From contig JAGFXX010000001.1 in the NCBI GenBank assembly GCA_017599285.1, positions 558,001 through 622,000 on the forward strand: a stretch of 64,000 nucleotides of DNA, given 5' to 3'. A program made the position numbers and the translations under genes. The DNA comes from Cereibacter azotoformans. Lineage in GTDB: Bacteria; Pseudomonadota; Alphaproteobacteria; Rhodobacterales; Rhodobacteraceae. The number at the start of each line of letters is the position of its first letter. Within the stretch, counting starts at the first letter, position 1. Below are positions 52,804 through 60,066 of this stretch, piece by piece. The notes below the pieces were generated by a model. The model made no database searches, was not told the DNA's origin, and saw only the letters and a program-made list of their open reading frames with translations.

Positions 52804-53883
52804 TCAGACGCTCTTGCCGGCAGCCTTGGTCGAGCCAGAGGATTGACCGGAGCCCTGTCCGGTCGCGGAGCTGGTGGCCTCCTCGCCCTCTTTCCCGTGC
52901 AGCACCGGATCGACCTGCGCCTTGGCTTCCGAGGCCGCGGCTTCGGCCACACGGCCGAGCTTCGAGGCCAGCGTCTCGCCTTTTTCGGGCATCAACCCTT
53001 CCTCGCGGGCGGCGTCGAGGGTGGCGTCGTAGGTCTCGCGCGCCGCGCTCATCGCACGGTCGCGCAGTTCCCACGAGGTCGCCTTGGCCTCATCCCAGAG
53101 ATCGTCGCTGGTGCGGCCCATCCAGCGGTCCTCGGTCCGCGTCCGCGGCATGGCCGCACCGATCACCGCGCCAAGCGCCACCGCCGCGGCCCCCACCAGA
53201 AGCGGCTGCTGCTCCATCCCGTGCGCCACGCTCTCGCGCATGTGCTGGGCGCTCGACGAGGCGCGGCCCTGCCAGTGCTCGGCGCGATGGCGCAGATCCT
53301 CCGAGCGATGGCCGAGGTCGTCACGCCAGTGTCCGGCGCGGTCGTAGGCATCCTCGCGGGCGCGGCCGGCGCGGTCGCGGGCATCGCCGAAGGCTCCGCC
53401 CACCTTCTCGGCCGCGGCGTGGGCGCCGTGGCTGACCCGTTCGGTTGCGGCATGGGCGGCCCGGCTGACGCTGTCGGCCGCGTCGCTGACCGCGTGCTTC
53501 ACGCGCGAGGCCATGCCTTCACCGGACGAGCGGTATTCGGCGCCTCCGCCGTAGGGCTCGTACGAGCGGCCGCCCGAGGCATAGCCCCCGGGGTAGTCGG
53601 AATAGCCGTCCGGCCCGTAGGAGGAACGGGAGCGGCTCCGGTCGGACGAGCCGCCGAAGGCGAGCCAGGCGAGGCCGAGACCGATCAGCCCGAGGGCCAC
53701 GGGATTGTCCCGCACCTGCCGCCCGGCCGAGTTCATCACCCCGCGCACGTCCTCGACGCCCACGAAATTCGCGAGGTCATCGACCACCTGATTGACCGTC
53801 ATCCGTTCCTTCAGCGCATCGAGCGTGCTCTCCACCCGGGCGCGGTTCTCTTCCACTTCGCGTTCGATCTTGTCAGAATTCAT
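52804..53883 (-). CDS. DUF3618-domain membrane-associated protein
   Basis: A 360-residue protein. The N-terminal DUF3618 block is IEREVEENRARVESTLDALKERM, followed by one hydrophobic segment (NPVALGLIGLGLAWLAFGG), a Ser/Tyr/Gly-rich stretch, a long region of charged amphipathic helix with alanine/arginine repeats, a second hydrophobic segment (PLLVGAAAVALGAVIGAAM) and another helical tail. The family is common with holin-like genes in alphaproteobacteria and is linked to membrane stress; its biochemical role is unknown. Its ATG overlaps the upstream stop. Confidence 0.85.
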   Translation of the reverse strand: MNSDKIEREVEENRARVESTLDALKERMTVNQVVDDLANFVGVEDVRGVMNSAGRQVRDNPVALGLIGLGLAWLAFGGSSDRSRSRSSYGPDGYSDYPGGYASGGRSYEPYGGGAEYRSSGEGMASRVKHAVSDAADSVSRAAHAATERVSHGAHAAAEKVGGAFGDARDRAGRAREDAYDRAGHWRDDLGHRSEDLRHRAEHWQGRASSSAQHMRESVAHGMEQQPLLVGAAAVALGAVIGAAMPRTRTEDRWMGRTSDDLWDEAKATSWELRDRAMSAARETYDATLDAAREEGLMPEKGETLASKLGRVAEAAASEAKAQVDPVLHGKEGEEATSSATGQGSGQSSGSTKAAGKSV

Positions 53884-54284
53884 CAGATTTGCTCCCGTGC
53901 AAGCCGCACGTCGCGGCTGGTCTGTTCGATGGTGCGCTCGGGCACCAGGCTGGCGGCGCTTAGGTCCTTGCGGCCGCGCGCGATGAGGATCCCGCCGATC
54001 GCGGCGAGCGCCACGCCCACGATCAGGGCGGCCCAAGCCGGGCCGACCCAATGGGCCAGCAGGACCACGAGGGCCTGCACCAGCACCAGAAGCGCCACGA
54101 GCAGCAGGATGGCGCCCGCGGCGATCAGTTCGGCGCCGATGGCGAAGCTGCGCCCCGCCTCGGCAATCTCGGCCCGCGCCAGCCGGCTTTCGCTGCGCAC
54201 GAGGCCGGTGAGGTCGCGCACCAGATCCGACAGGAGGTCCGCTATCGACCGTTCGGTGCCAAGGGGGCGCTTAGGCGCTTCCAT
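53883..54284 (-). CDS. Holin-like superfamily membrane protein
   Basis: A 133-residue protein with two hydrophobic segments (ELIAAGAILLLVALLVLVQALVVLLAHWV and AALIVGVALAAIGGILIA) and flanking amphipathic helices (SIADLLSDLVRDLTGLVRSESRLARAEI). This is the phage-holin-like family (putative actinobacterial holin X type) found in stress clusters, not a phage gene. The start overlaps the preceding gene by 14 bases. No other phage gene is near. Confidence 0.86.
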   Translation of the reverse strand: MEAPKRPLGTERSIADLLSDLVRDLTGLVRSESRLARAEIAEAGRSFAIGAELIAAGAILLLVALLVLVQALVVLLAHWVGPAWAALIVGVALAAIGGILIARGRKDLSAASLVPERTIEQTSRDVRLAREQI

Positions 54285-55251
54285 CTCGTCCCTCCTTGTC
54301 CGTTACCCCATCCTTTGCCCCTGAACCCAGCGGCTTCGCCGTCTCGCCGACGATCGGGCTGCCGGCGGGAGCGGACGGCGAGCCCTCGTGGTGGTGCGCG
54401 TCGCCCTTGTTCGTGCGGTCCGAGCCCGCCGGCCCGCTGCCCGAGGCCGCAGCGCCGCTGCCGAAGCTCGCCATGCCGGGGGTGCCGCCCTGGCCTGAGG
54501 CGGCCGAGCCGGACGACCCTGCGCCCGAGGCTCCGGCCGAACCCGTGCCGCCCAACCCCGCGCCCGCAACACCCGCGCCACCGACGCGCGTGCCGCCGAC
54601 GCCGGATCCCGTCGGGTCCGAGCGGCTTCCCATCGGATCGGTCCCCATCGGATCGCTCGGTCCGCGCGAGGGCGAGGTGCCACCGGCCGCGGAACCACCC
54701 CAGCGATCCTCGTCGCGCAGGCCCATCCGGTCCTCGTTGTCCCGGTTCCCGCGGCGGTGGCGGTCGGACGAGGAGGAGACCAGGAAGCGGCCCAGCGCGA
54801 GCCCGGCAAAGAGCGCGCCGCCCACGAAGAGCGCGGGGTTCTCGCGCCCGAAACGGGCCACGGACCGCGCCATGTCATCGGCCGAGCGGTGGCGCATGCG
54901 GTCCGCCATGTCGTCGAGCGTGTTGATCGCCTGATGGATCATGTGCGGCGGCGTCGGCGTGTCCTCACGGCGCTCGGCCTCGTCGGCCGCCTTGCGCATG
55001 GACTCGGCCAGCCCGTGGATCCCGGCGCACAGGTCCTCCTTGCGGCGGTCCACCTCGTCCATGACGAGGCGGGACACGCTGCTGCGCGCCTCGCGCGCCC
55101 CGCTGCGTGCGCGGCCGGCGGCCTCATGCAGATGGTCCCGCGCATCGTCCATCTCGCGGCGGGCGGTCTCGCGCACGTTGTCGGTGAGGCCCGGACGGCC
55201 GGACGGAGCCGAGGCTGTCCCCGGGCCGGTCATGTTCTTGTCGGTCTGCAT
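54271..55251 (-). CDS. Membrane-associated protein, first gene of the envelope stress cluster
   Basis: A 326-residue protein: a charged, alanine-rich amphipathic N-terminal half (REMDDARDHLHEAAGRARSG, RKEDLCAGIHGLAESMRKAADEA), a single hydrophobic segment (FGRENPALFVGGALFAGLALGRFLVSS), then a long Gly/Ser/Pro/Thr-rich tail. It resembles DUF883/nutrient-deprivation-type coiled proteins but I cannot place it with certainty. ATG 55251 follows GAGGAG. An EcfG-like GGAAC-N17-TGTT pair lies at 55320-55345, driving the three-gene cluster. Confidence 0.75.
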   Translation of the reverse strand: MQTDKNMTGPGTASAPSGRPGLTDNVRETARREMDDARDHLHEAAGRARSGAREARSSVSRLVMDEVDRRKEDLCAGIHGLAESMRKAADEAERREDTPTPPHMIHQAINTLDDMADRMRHRSADDMARSVARFGRENPALFVGGALFAGLALGRFLVSSSSDRHRRGNRDNEDRMGLRDEDRWGGSAAGGTSPSRGPSDPMGTDPMGSRSDPTGSGVGGTRVGGAGVAGAGLGGTGSAGASGAGSSGSAASGQGGTPGMASFGSGAAASGSGPAGSDRTNKGDAHHHEGSPSAPAGSPIVGETAKPLGSGAKDGVTDKEGRDGSA

Positions 55252-55319
55252 CCTGATCTCCTCGCGATGTCTGTGGCCGGCGATGCGACAGGCATCCGCC
55301 TTGCCCCGTGTCGCCCAGA

Positions 55320-55345
55320 AACAGGGATCGGAAGCCATTTGTTCC
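55320..55345 (-). promoter_or_regulatory. EcfG-like promoter for the envelope cluster
   Basis: On the minus strand GGAAC (55345-55341) is followed after 17 bases by TGTT (55323-55320), about 68 bp before the 55251 start. The -35 is perfect and the -10 has one mismatch. Confidence 0.45.
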
Positions 55346-55380
55346 GAGCGCCGCGCGCCGCCCCGGTGCGGGCCACCGCG

Positions 55381-55406
55381 GGAACCAACCCGAAGCGGGG
55401 CCGGTT
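55381..55406 (+). promoter_or_regulatory. EcfG-like promoter for the FMN-binding stress protein
   Basis: GGAAC (55381-55385) is followed after 17 bases by GGTT (55403-55406), 35 bp before ATG 55442. It diverges from the minus-strand candidate at 55320-55345, so both sides of this gap carry the motif. Confidence 0.5.
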
Positions 55407-55441
55407 GCACCCGCCGTGCCACAGCAGATCAGGAGGGCCGA

Positions 55442-55939
55442 ATGGCCGACACGAAACTAGCCCAGACCGACCCCAAAGCCGCCTTCTGGAAAGAGGTCGG
55501 CAAGCTGCGCGCCGGCATGCTCGGCATCGAGGGCTCGGGTCAGCACATGCAGCCGATGTCGCATCATTGCGATGAGACGGGCGGCCGGATCTGGTTCCTC
55601 ACCAAGCGCAGCACCGACCTGTTCAAGGCGGTCGGTCCCACCAGCAAGGCGCATTTCTGCATCATCTCGCCGGATCAGGATTTCCACGCCTGCGCCTCGG
55701 GGCCCGTCGCGGACGAGATGGACCGCGCAAAGCTCGACGAGATGTGGAATCCCGTGGTGGGCGCCTGGTTCGAGGGCAAGGACGACCCCGACCTCGTGAT
55801 GCTGTCGGTGCGGCTGCAAAGCGCGGCGATCTGGGCCTCGACCGGCTCGGCGGCCCGCTTCGCCTATGAGATCGCCAAGGCCAACGTGACGGACCATGAC
55901 CCGGATGTGGGTGTGCACAATGTGGCGACGTTCGACTGA
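55442..55939 (+). CDS. Pyridoxamine 5'-phosphate oxidase-like general stress protein
   Basis: A 165-residue FMN-binding split-barrel protein of the general-stress-protein-26-like group. Typical blocks are MLGIEGSGQHMQPMSHHCDE, GRIWFLTKRSTDLF, AHFCIISPDQDFHACASGPV, and the C-terminal MLSVRLQSAAIWASTG. Such proteins bind FMN or FAD and are induced by oxidative or salt stress; the substrate is unknown. ATG 55442 follows AGGAGGGCCG. An EcfG-like pair lies upstream. Confidence 0.9.
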   Translation: MADTKLAQTDPKAAFWKEVGKLRAGMLGIEGSGQHMQPMSHHCDETGGRIWFLTKRSTDLFKAVGPTSKAHFCIISPDQDFHACASGPVADEMDRAKLDEMWNPVVGAWFEGKDDPDLVMLSVRLQSAAIWASTGSAARFAYEIAKANVTDHDPDVGVHNVATFD

Positions 55940-56048
55940 AGGGCGGATGCCCGCCCCTGCAAGGCCGGCTCTTTCGAGGGCTCCGGCCCGGCTGGGTGGG
56001 CATCACGGCCAAGATCATTGTCACGTTGAGCGTTTTGCGCGAACCTGC

Positions 56049-56073
56049 GGAACCGGGTCTCGCCAAGGGCGTT
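56049..56073 (+). promoter_or_regulatory. EcfG-type promoter upstream of the SAQST-repeat membrane protein gene
   Basis: GGAAC (56049-56053) and CGTT (56070-56073) are 16 bases apart, a perfect consensus match, 23 bp before ATG 56097. Confidence 0.72.
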
Positions 56074-56096
56074 AGGCGCCGGAAAGGAGGACATCT

Positions 56097-56438
56097 ATGT
56101 CATACATGTTGGGAATCCTCGTGTTCCTCGGAATGCTGGCGGTCTGCTGGTTCGGCTTCATGGCCGCAGAACGCCGGTCGGGAAGCACGCAACTCGGGAT
56201 GGCACCGAAGCGCGCGTCCGAGCCGCATCAGACTTCGTCCGCGTCGCCTGCGGGCCATTCCTCGTCGGCCCAGTCTACGTCGGCTCAGTCCACGTCGGCC
56301 CAGTCCACGTCGGCCCCGTCTTCTCCGGCGCATTCGCCGGGGCCGGCCGCACCGTCGGAACCGGCTGCCGATCAGGCCGCCGGTCGCTCCAAGCCCGCGG
56401 AGGCGCGCACGGGTGACAGGCCCTCGCAGGCCAGCTGA
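56097..56438 (+). CDS. Single-span membrane protein with SAQST repeats
   Basis: A 113-residue protein with an N-terminal hydrophobic helix (YMLGILVFLGMLAVCWFGFMAA) and a hydrophilic, unstructured tail rich in Ser, Ala, Pro and Thr. The tail includes three SAQST pentapeptides and a degenerate fourth, encoded by a 15-base tandem repeat (56265-56324). AAAGGAGG is an ideal ribosome site before ATG 56097. I do not recognise a family. The repeats and tail suggest a periplasmic or cytoplasmic stalk; orientation is unclear. Confidence 0.75.
   Translation: MSYMLGILVFLGMLAVCWFGFMAAERRSGSTQLGMAPKRASEPHQTSSASPAGHSSSAQSTSAQSTSAQSTSAPSSPAHSPGPAAPSEPAADQAAGRSKPAEARTGDRPSQAS
56265..56324 (+). repeat. 15-base tandem repeat encoding SAQST
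   Basis: Three near-identical 15-base units (56265-56279, 56280-56294, 56295-56309; consensus TCGGCCCAGTCCACG) and a diverged fourth (56310-56324). The units differ at one or two positions. The array could vary in copy number by slippage without a frameshift. Confidence 0.9.
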
Positions 56439-56465
56439 GGGCGCAGGCCGAAAGAGACGATGTTC

Positions 56466-56530
56466 GTCCGGGCGGTTGCCCCTCGCCCGGACATGCGGAG
56501 CGCAGCCTTCCCCCGGAGGCTACGCTCCGC
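56466..56530. terminator. Two consecutive hairpins after the SAQST gene
   Basis: The first stem is GTCCGGGCG/CGCCCGGAC (56466-56474 with 56484-56492); the second is GCGGAGCG/CGCTCCGC (56495-56502 with 56523-56530). Together they look like a transcription stop or a structured 3' end. No long T tract follows. Confidence 0.5.
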
Positions 56531-56631
56531 CCATTTCCGGGTATGGCTCTCATCCCCCATTCGGCCAGCCGGTTGGCGCGAAGGGATCGACCTGCTAGGC
56601 TTCCTCTCGTAGGCGGTGAGGGGGAGATCAG

Positions 56632-57060
56632 ATGGTGCCAGAGGGCGACGGAATGCAGCCGGTGCATGAAGCCCCTTCTCCGAAGGGCGGGCGCACCGAA
56701 AATCTGGTGATGGTCACGGCGCTCGGCGTGATCGAGCGGGGCCTTCTGATCCTCGTGGCGGTCATGACGCTGGCCGCAACCGCGGTCGAGATCTGGTCGA
56801 TCATCGAACGGTGGAGCGTGAACCTCGGCGACATCCTGCTGATGTTCCTCTATACCGAGGTCATCGCCATGGTCGCGGTCTTCTACACCGGCAAGGGGCT
56901 GCCCTTCGTCTATCCGATCTTCATCGCCATCACCGCCCTTGCCCGCCTGATCGTGTTGCAGGGCAAGGACATGGATCCGCAGAACATCGTGCTCGAGGCG
57001 TCGGCCATCCTGCTTCTGTCCGTCGCCGCCGTGGTCCTGCTGAGGTTCGCGCGGCGCTGA
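56632..57060 (+). CDS. PsiE-like (phosphate-starvation-inducible family) membrane protein
   Basis: A 142-residue protein with four hydrophobic segments: VIERGLLILVAVMTLAATAVEI, LGDILLMFLYTEVIAMVAVFY, VYPIFIAITALARLIVL and LEASAILLLSVAAVVLLRF. The LMFLYTEVIAMVAVFY and KDMDPQN-LEASAILLLSVA pattern identifies the PsiE family. No PHO box or GGAAC pair is seen upstream, so the name alone does not show phosphate control. Its function is unknown. Confidence 0.85.
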   Translation: MVPEGDGMQPVHEAPSPKGGRTENLVMVTALGVIERGLLILVAVMTLAATAVEIWSIIERWSVNLGDILLMFLYTEVIAMVAVFYTGKGLPFVYPIFIAITALARLIVLQGKDMDPQNIVLEASAILLLSVAAVVLLRFARR

Positions 57061-57065
57061 ACGGC

Positions 57066-58154
57066 TCAGGCTGTGGCCCGCTCGGGGAACATGGCCGCCA
57101 TGGATCGCGCATCGGCGGCGCAGATCCCGCGCTCGGTGATGAGGCCCGTGACCAGCGTGGCCGGTGTCACGTCGAATGCCGGATTGCGCGCGCCGGTGCC
57201 GTCGGGCGAGATCTGGACCGAGAGCACCGTTCCGTCGGGGGCCTTGCCCTGCACATGGGTCACCTCGAGGCCGGAGCGTTCCTCGATCGGGATTTCCTTC
57301 ACGCCGTCGCGCACCGTCCAGTCGATCGTGGGAGAGGGCAGGGCCACATAGAAGGGCACCCCGTTCGCCTTCGCCGCCAGCGCCTTCAGATAGGTGCCGA
57401 TCTTGTTGCAGACATCACCCTGCGCGGTGGTCCGGTCGGTGCCCACGATCACCATGTCCACCTCGCCATGCTGCATCAGATGGCCGCCGGCATTGTCGGT
57501 GATCAGGTCGTGGCTCACCCCGTGCGAGTTCATCTCCCAGGCGGTGAGCAGCGCGCCCTGGTTGCGCGGCCGGGTCTCGTCCACAAAGACATGCACGTCG
57601 ATCCCGGCCTCGATCGCGTGGTAGATCGGCGAGGTCGCGGTGCCCCAGTCCACCGTGGCGAGCCATCCGGCGTTGCAATGGGTCAGGATGTTGACGCGCC
57701 CCGCCTTGCGCTCGGCGATCTCGCGGATGAGCGCGAGGCCGTGGGTGCCGATGCGGCGGTTGATCTCCACATCCTCGTCGCAGATCTCGGCCGCCCGGCG
57801 CGCGGCGGCGGCCGCCCGTTCCGAGGGGGGCAGCGGGGCCAGAAGCCGCTTCATCTCGTCGAGCGCCCAGCGCAGGTTGATGGCGGTGGGCCGCGTCTCG
57901 TGCAGCATCTCCCATGTCTCGCAGAGCGCCCGGTCCGAGGCATCCTCGGCCATCTGCACGGCCATGCCCCAGGCGGCGGTGGCGCCGATCAGCGGGGCGC
58001 CCCGCACCCACATGTCGCGGATCGCGGTGGCGAACTCGGCCCGCGAGCGCAGCGGAACGATGCGGAGTTCATGCGGCAGCCACCGCTGGTCGATGATGCG
58101 GACTTCGCCCGCTTCGGTCCAGATCGAGCGGAAAGGGGTGCCGTTGATCTTCAC
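57066..58154 (-). CDS. mtnA: Methylthioribose-1-phosphate isomerase
   Basis: A 362-residue eIF-2B-fold isomerase that turns 5-methylthioribose-1-phosphate into the ribulose form in methionine salvage. The catalytic Cys is in [12 protein letters not shown] and the Asp in [20 protein letters not shown]. The [13 protein letters not shown] and [12 protein letters not shown] blocks are typical. No other mtn gene is adjacent; in this group MtnA can also act in a salvage shunt from methylthioadenosine. It is convergent with the PsiE-like gene. Confidence 0.96.
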   Translation of the reverse strand: MKINGTPFRSIWTEAGEVRIIDQRWLPHELRIVPLRSRAEFATAIRDMWVRGAPLIGATAAWGMAVQMAEDASDRALCETWEMLHETRPTAINLRWALDEMKRLLAPLPPSERAAAAARRAAEICDEDVEINRRIGTHGLALIREIAERKAGRVNILTHCNAGWLATVDWGTATSPIYHAIEAGIDVHVFVDETRPRNQGALLTAWEMNSHGVSHDLITDNAGGHLMQHGEVDMVIVGTDRTTAQGDVCNKIGTYLKALAAKANGVPFYVALPSPTIDWTVRDGVKEIPIEERSGLEVTHVQGKAPDGTVLSVQISPDGTGARNPAFDVTPATLVTGLITERGICAADARSMAAMFPERATA

Positions 58155-58247
58155 GCATGGTCTCCGGGTCAGGATGGAACGCGGCCAGAAGGCCCCGCCG
58201 GGGCGCGAAGGTCAAGGGACCGACCGGCCTCCGCGACGATCCGCGCC

Positions 58248-58685
58248 TCAGTTGACCTTGCGCTGCGGCATGAAGGGCAGGGGGGCGACGGGCACGCCGT
58301 CCTCGATCAGGCGCCGCGCCTCCTCGACCTTCGCCTCGCCATAGATCGCGCGCTCAGGCGCCTCGCCATTGTGGATCCGGCGCGCCTCGTTCACGAATCC
58401 CATGCCGACATATTCCGAGTTTTCCTGCACCTGCCGCCGCAGCGTCAGGAGCGCCTCCTCGATCTTCGATGAGGGCGTGGCGAGGGGGCGGGCGGTATCG
58501 GCGACCGGCTTGGCCGCGCGCGACGGCTGGACGGCGGGTGCCATCAGCACCTTCTCGACCTGGGCCGAACCGCAGACGGGGCAGGAGACCTTGCGGGCCT
58601 TCAACAGCCCGTCAAAGGCTTCGGACGACTGGAACCAGCTTTCGAACCCGTGGTCATCAGCGCATTTGAGGGAATAGCGGATCAT
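58248..58685 (-). CDS. DUF1178 protein
   Basis: A 145-residue protein of unknown function with an N-terminal zinc-ribbon-like part: CADDHGFESWFQSSEAFDGLL, then VSCPVCGSAQVEKVLMAPAV, so Cys8 and the CPVC pair may bind a metal. The C-terminal half is helical (KIEEALLTLRRQVQENSEYVG, EARRIHNGEAPERAIYGEA). It sits between mtnA and a Nudix gene on the same strand. Confidence 0.92.
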   Translation of the reverse strand: MIRYSLKCADDHGFESWFQSSEAFDGLLKARKVSCPVCGSAQVEKVLMAPAVQPSRAAKPVADTARPLATPSSKIEEALLTLRRQVQENSEYVGMGFVNEARRIHNGEAPERAIYGEAKVEEARRLIEDGVPVAPLPFMPQRKVN

Positions 58686-58755
58686 CTCGGCACCGGATCG
58701 GAGCCGCCCCTGTGCGGCCCCTCATCCTGTCAGGTAAGGCTCTGCGTGACGAGGT

Positions 58756-59253
58756 TCAACGCCCTTGCAGCGGCAATTCGTCCGACGGGGCATCGGCGAC
58801 CGGATCGAACCTGCCGAGGATCTCGCGCAGCTCGGGTTCGGCCACCTTGAGGGCCGCCTTGTCGGGGTTGAACCACTTGCGCTTGCGCTGCCCCCGCTCG
58901 GGGAAGGTGTCGAGCATCTCATCGACCTCAAGCGGGAAAACCACGACCTCGCAGGCGATGCTTCCGGCATTCTTGGCCAGCTTGCGGTAGGTAAAGCGTC
59001 CCAGCGCGCGCGCACCGACCGCGCCGCGGATGCCGGCTTCTTCCCAGGCTTCCTGCGCGGCCGAGGCCGGATCGTCGAGGCCCGCGATGCGTCCGCCCTT
59101 GGGAATCACCCAGCGCCCGGTGTCGCGGCTGGTGATGAGCAGGACCTCCACCTCCCCGCCGTTGCGGCGCCAGCAGACCGCGCCGCACTGCATGCGCACC
59201 TCGCCGGCCTCCTCCGCATTGCCGGTGATCATCCTGAACCGCCCGTCGCCCAT
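58756..59253 (-). CDS. Nudix hydrolase (diphosphoinositol-phosphatase-like group)
   Basis: A 165-residue Nudix enzyme. The catalytic box is atypical at the start but intact at the metal-binding end: WVIPKGGRIAGLDDPASAA then QEAWEEAGI, with Gln replacing the usual Arg. The CGAVCWRR N-terminal strand and the FPERGQRKRKWF block resemble alphaproteobacterial members of the diphosphoinositol polyphosphate or diadenosine polyphosphate hydrolase type. The substrate is unknown. ATG 59253 follows AGGAGGTGGCG; GTG 59259 is in frame. Confidence 0.9.
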   Translation of the reverse strand: MGDGRFRMITGNAEEAGEVRMQCGAVCWRRNGGEVEVLLITSRDTGRWVIPKGGRIAGLDDPASAAQEAWEEAGIRGAVGARALGRFTYRKLAKNAGSIACEVVVFPLEVDEMLDTFPERGQRKRKWFNPDKAALKVAEPELREILGRFDPVADAPSDELPLQGR

Positions 59254-59420
59254 CGCCACCTCCTGCCGGGCATCGTGGCCCGGTTCTCATCTTGGTTCCG
59301 TCCCGCCCAGCCCTCTGGCTTCGTCGCACCACCGCAACGCAGCATAACCGAAAAAAGTTCTCAGATTGTTGCAGGCAGTCGAAAAGATCCGCAAGGGAAG
59401 GAAGGCCGTCCGCGGTCCGT

Positions 59421-59448
59421 TTGACCGCCCGAGAAGTTCTCCTATGCT
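59421..59448 (+). promoter_or_regulatory. Candidate sigma70-type promoter for the peroxidase-HDAC-thpR operon
   Basis: TTGACC (59421-59426) and TATGCT (59443-59448) are 16 bases apart, 75 bp before the peroxidase start. Match by sequence only. Confidence 0.45.
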
Positions 59449-59522
59449 ATGGATGCAAGCGGCGTTCCATCGGCCGCTCCGCGCGCCTCCGGAAGAGGTG
59501 CCTCGTGCCGGGACACCCTGCC

Positions 59523-60053
59523 ATGTTCCTTCGTGTGCTGTTCATCGCCGCCTTCTGCCATCTTGCCCCGCCGGCTATTGCCGCAAGCGCACCCGTGATC
59601 GTCTTCGACTCGATCGACGGCGGAGAGATCCGGCTCGATCATCTGCGGGCCAGGGGGCCGGTTCTCGTGGTGAACACGGCGTCGCTCTGCGGGTTCACGC
59701 CGCAGTATGACGACCTGCAGGATCTTTCGGATCGCTACGCCGCTCAGGGGCTGACCGTGCTGGCCGTGCCTTCCGATGATTTCCGGCAGGAACTGGATGA
59801 CGCGCGCGCCGTCCGCGACTTCTGCGCCACGAACTTCGACCTGACGATACCGATGACCACCATCACCCATGTGACGGGATCGGAGGCCCATCCGTTCTAC
59901 CGCTGGCTGGCCGAGGAGCATCAGGTGGTTCCGGGCTGGAACTTCCACAAGGTGCTGATTGACCGCGAGGGTGAGCTGGTGGCCAGCTGGGCCTCGCCGG
60001 TGCGGCCGACCGATCGGGCGATCGTCGGGCGGATCGAGGCACTTCTTCCGTGA
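59523..60053 (+). CDS. Glutathione-peroxidase-family protein, exported
   Basis: A 176-residue thioredoxin-fold protein with a signal peptide (FLRVLFIAAFCHLAPPAIAA), so it is periplasmic. The peroxidatic cysteine is Cys56 in NTASLCGFTPQYDDLQDL, and the Trp-Asn pair is kept in WNFHKVLID. The Gln of the classical tetrad (FPCNQF) is replaced: the protein has VPSDDF. This may weaken peroxide reduction or mark a different reductant. ATG 59523 lacks a clear ribosome site; GTG 59505 is an alternative. It precedes an HDAC-family gene by 13 bp. Confidence 0.85.
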   Translation: MFLRVLFIAAFCHLAPPAIAASAPVIVFDSIDGGEIRLDHLRARGPVLVVNTASLCGFTPQYDDLQDLSDRYAAQGLTVLAVPSDDFRQELDDARAVRDFCATNFDLTIPMTTITHVTGSEAHPFYRWLAEEHQVVPGWNFHKVLIDREGELVASWASPVRPTDRAIVGRIEALLP

Positions 60054-60066
60054 CGAGCAGCCGGCC

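Noticed and set aside
53883-54284. The holin-like gene as a sign of a prophage
   Set aside because: No integrase, structural or lysis genes are near, and the family is chromosomal and found in stress clusters.
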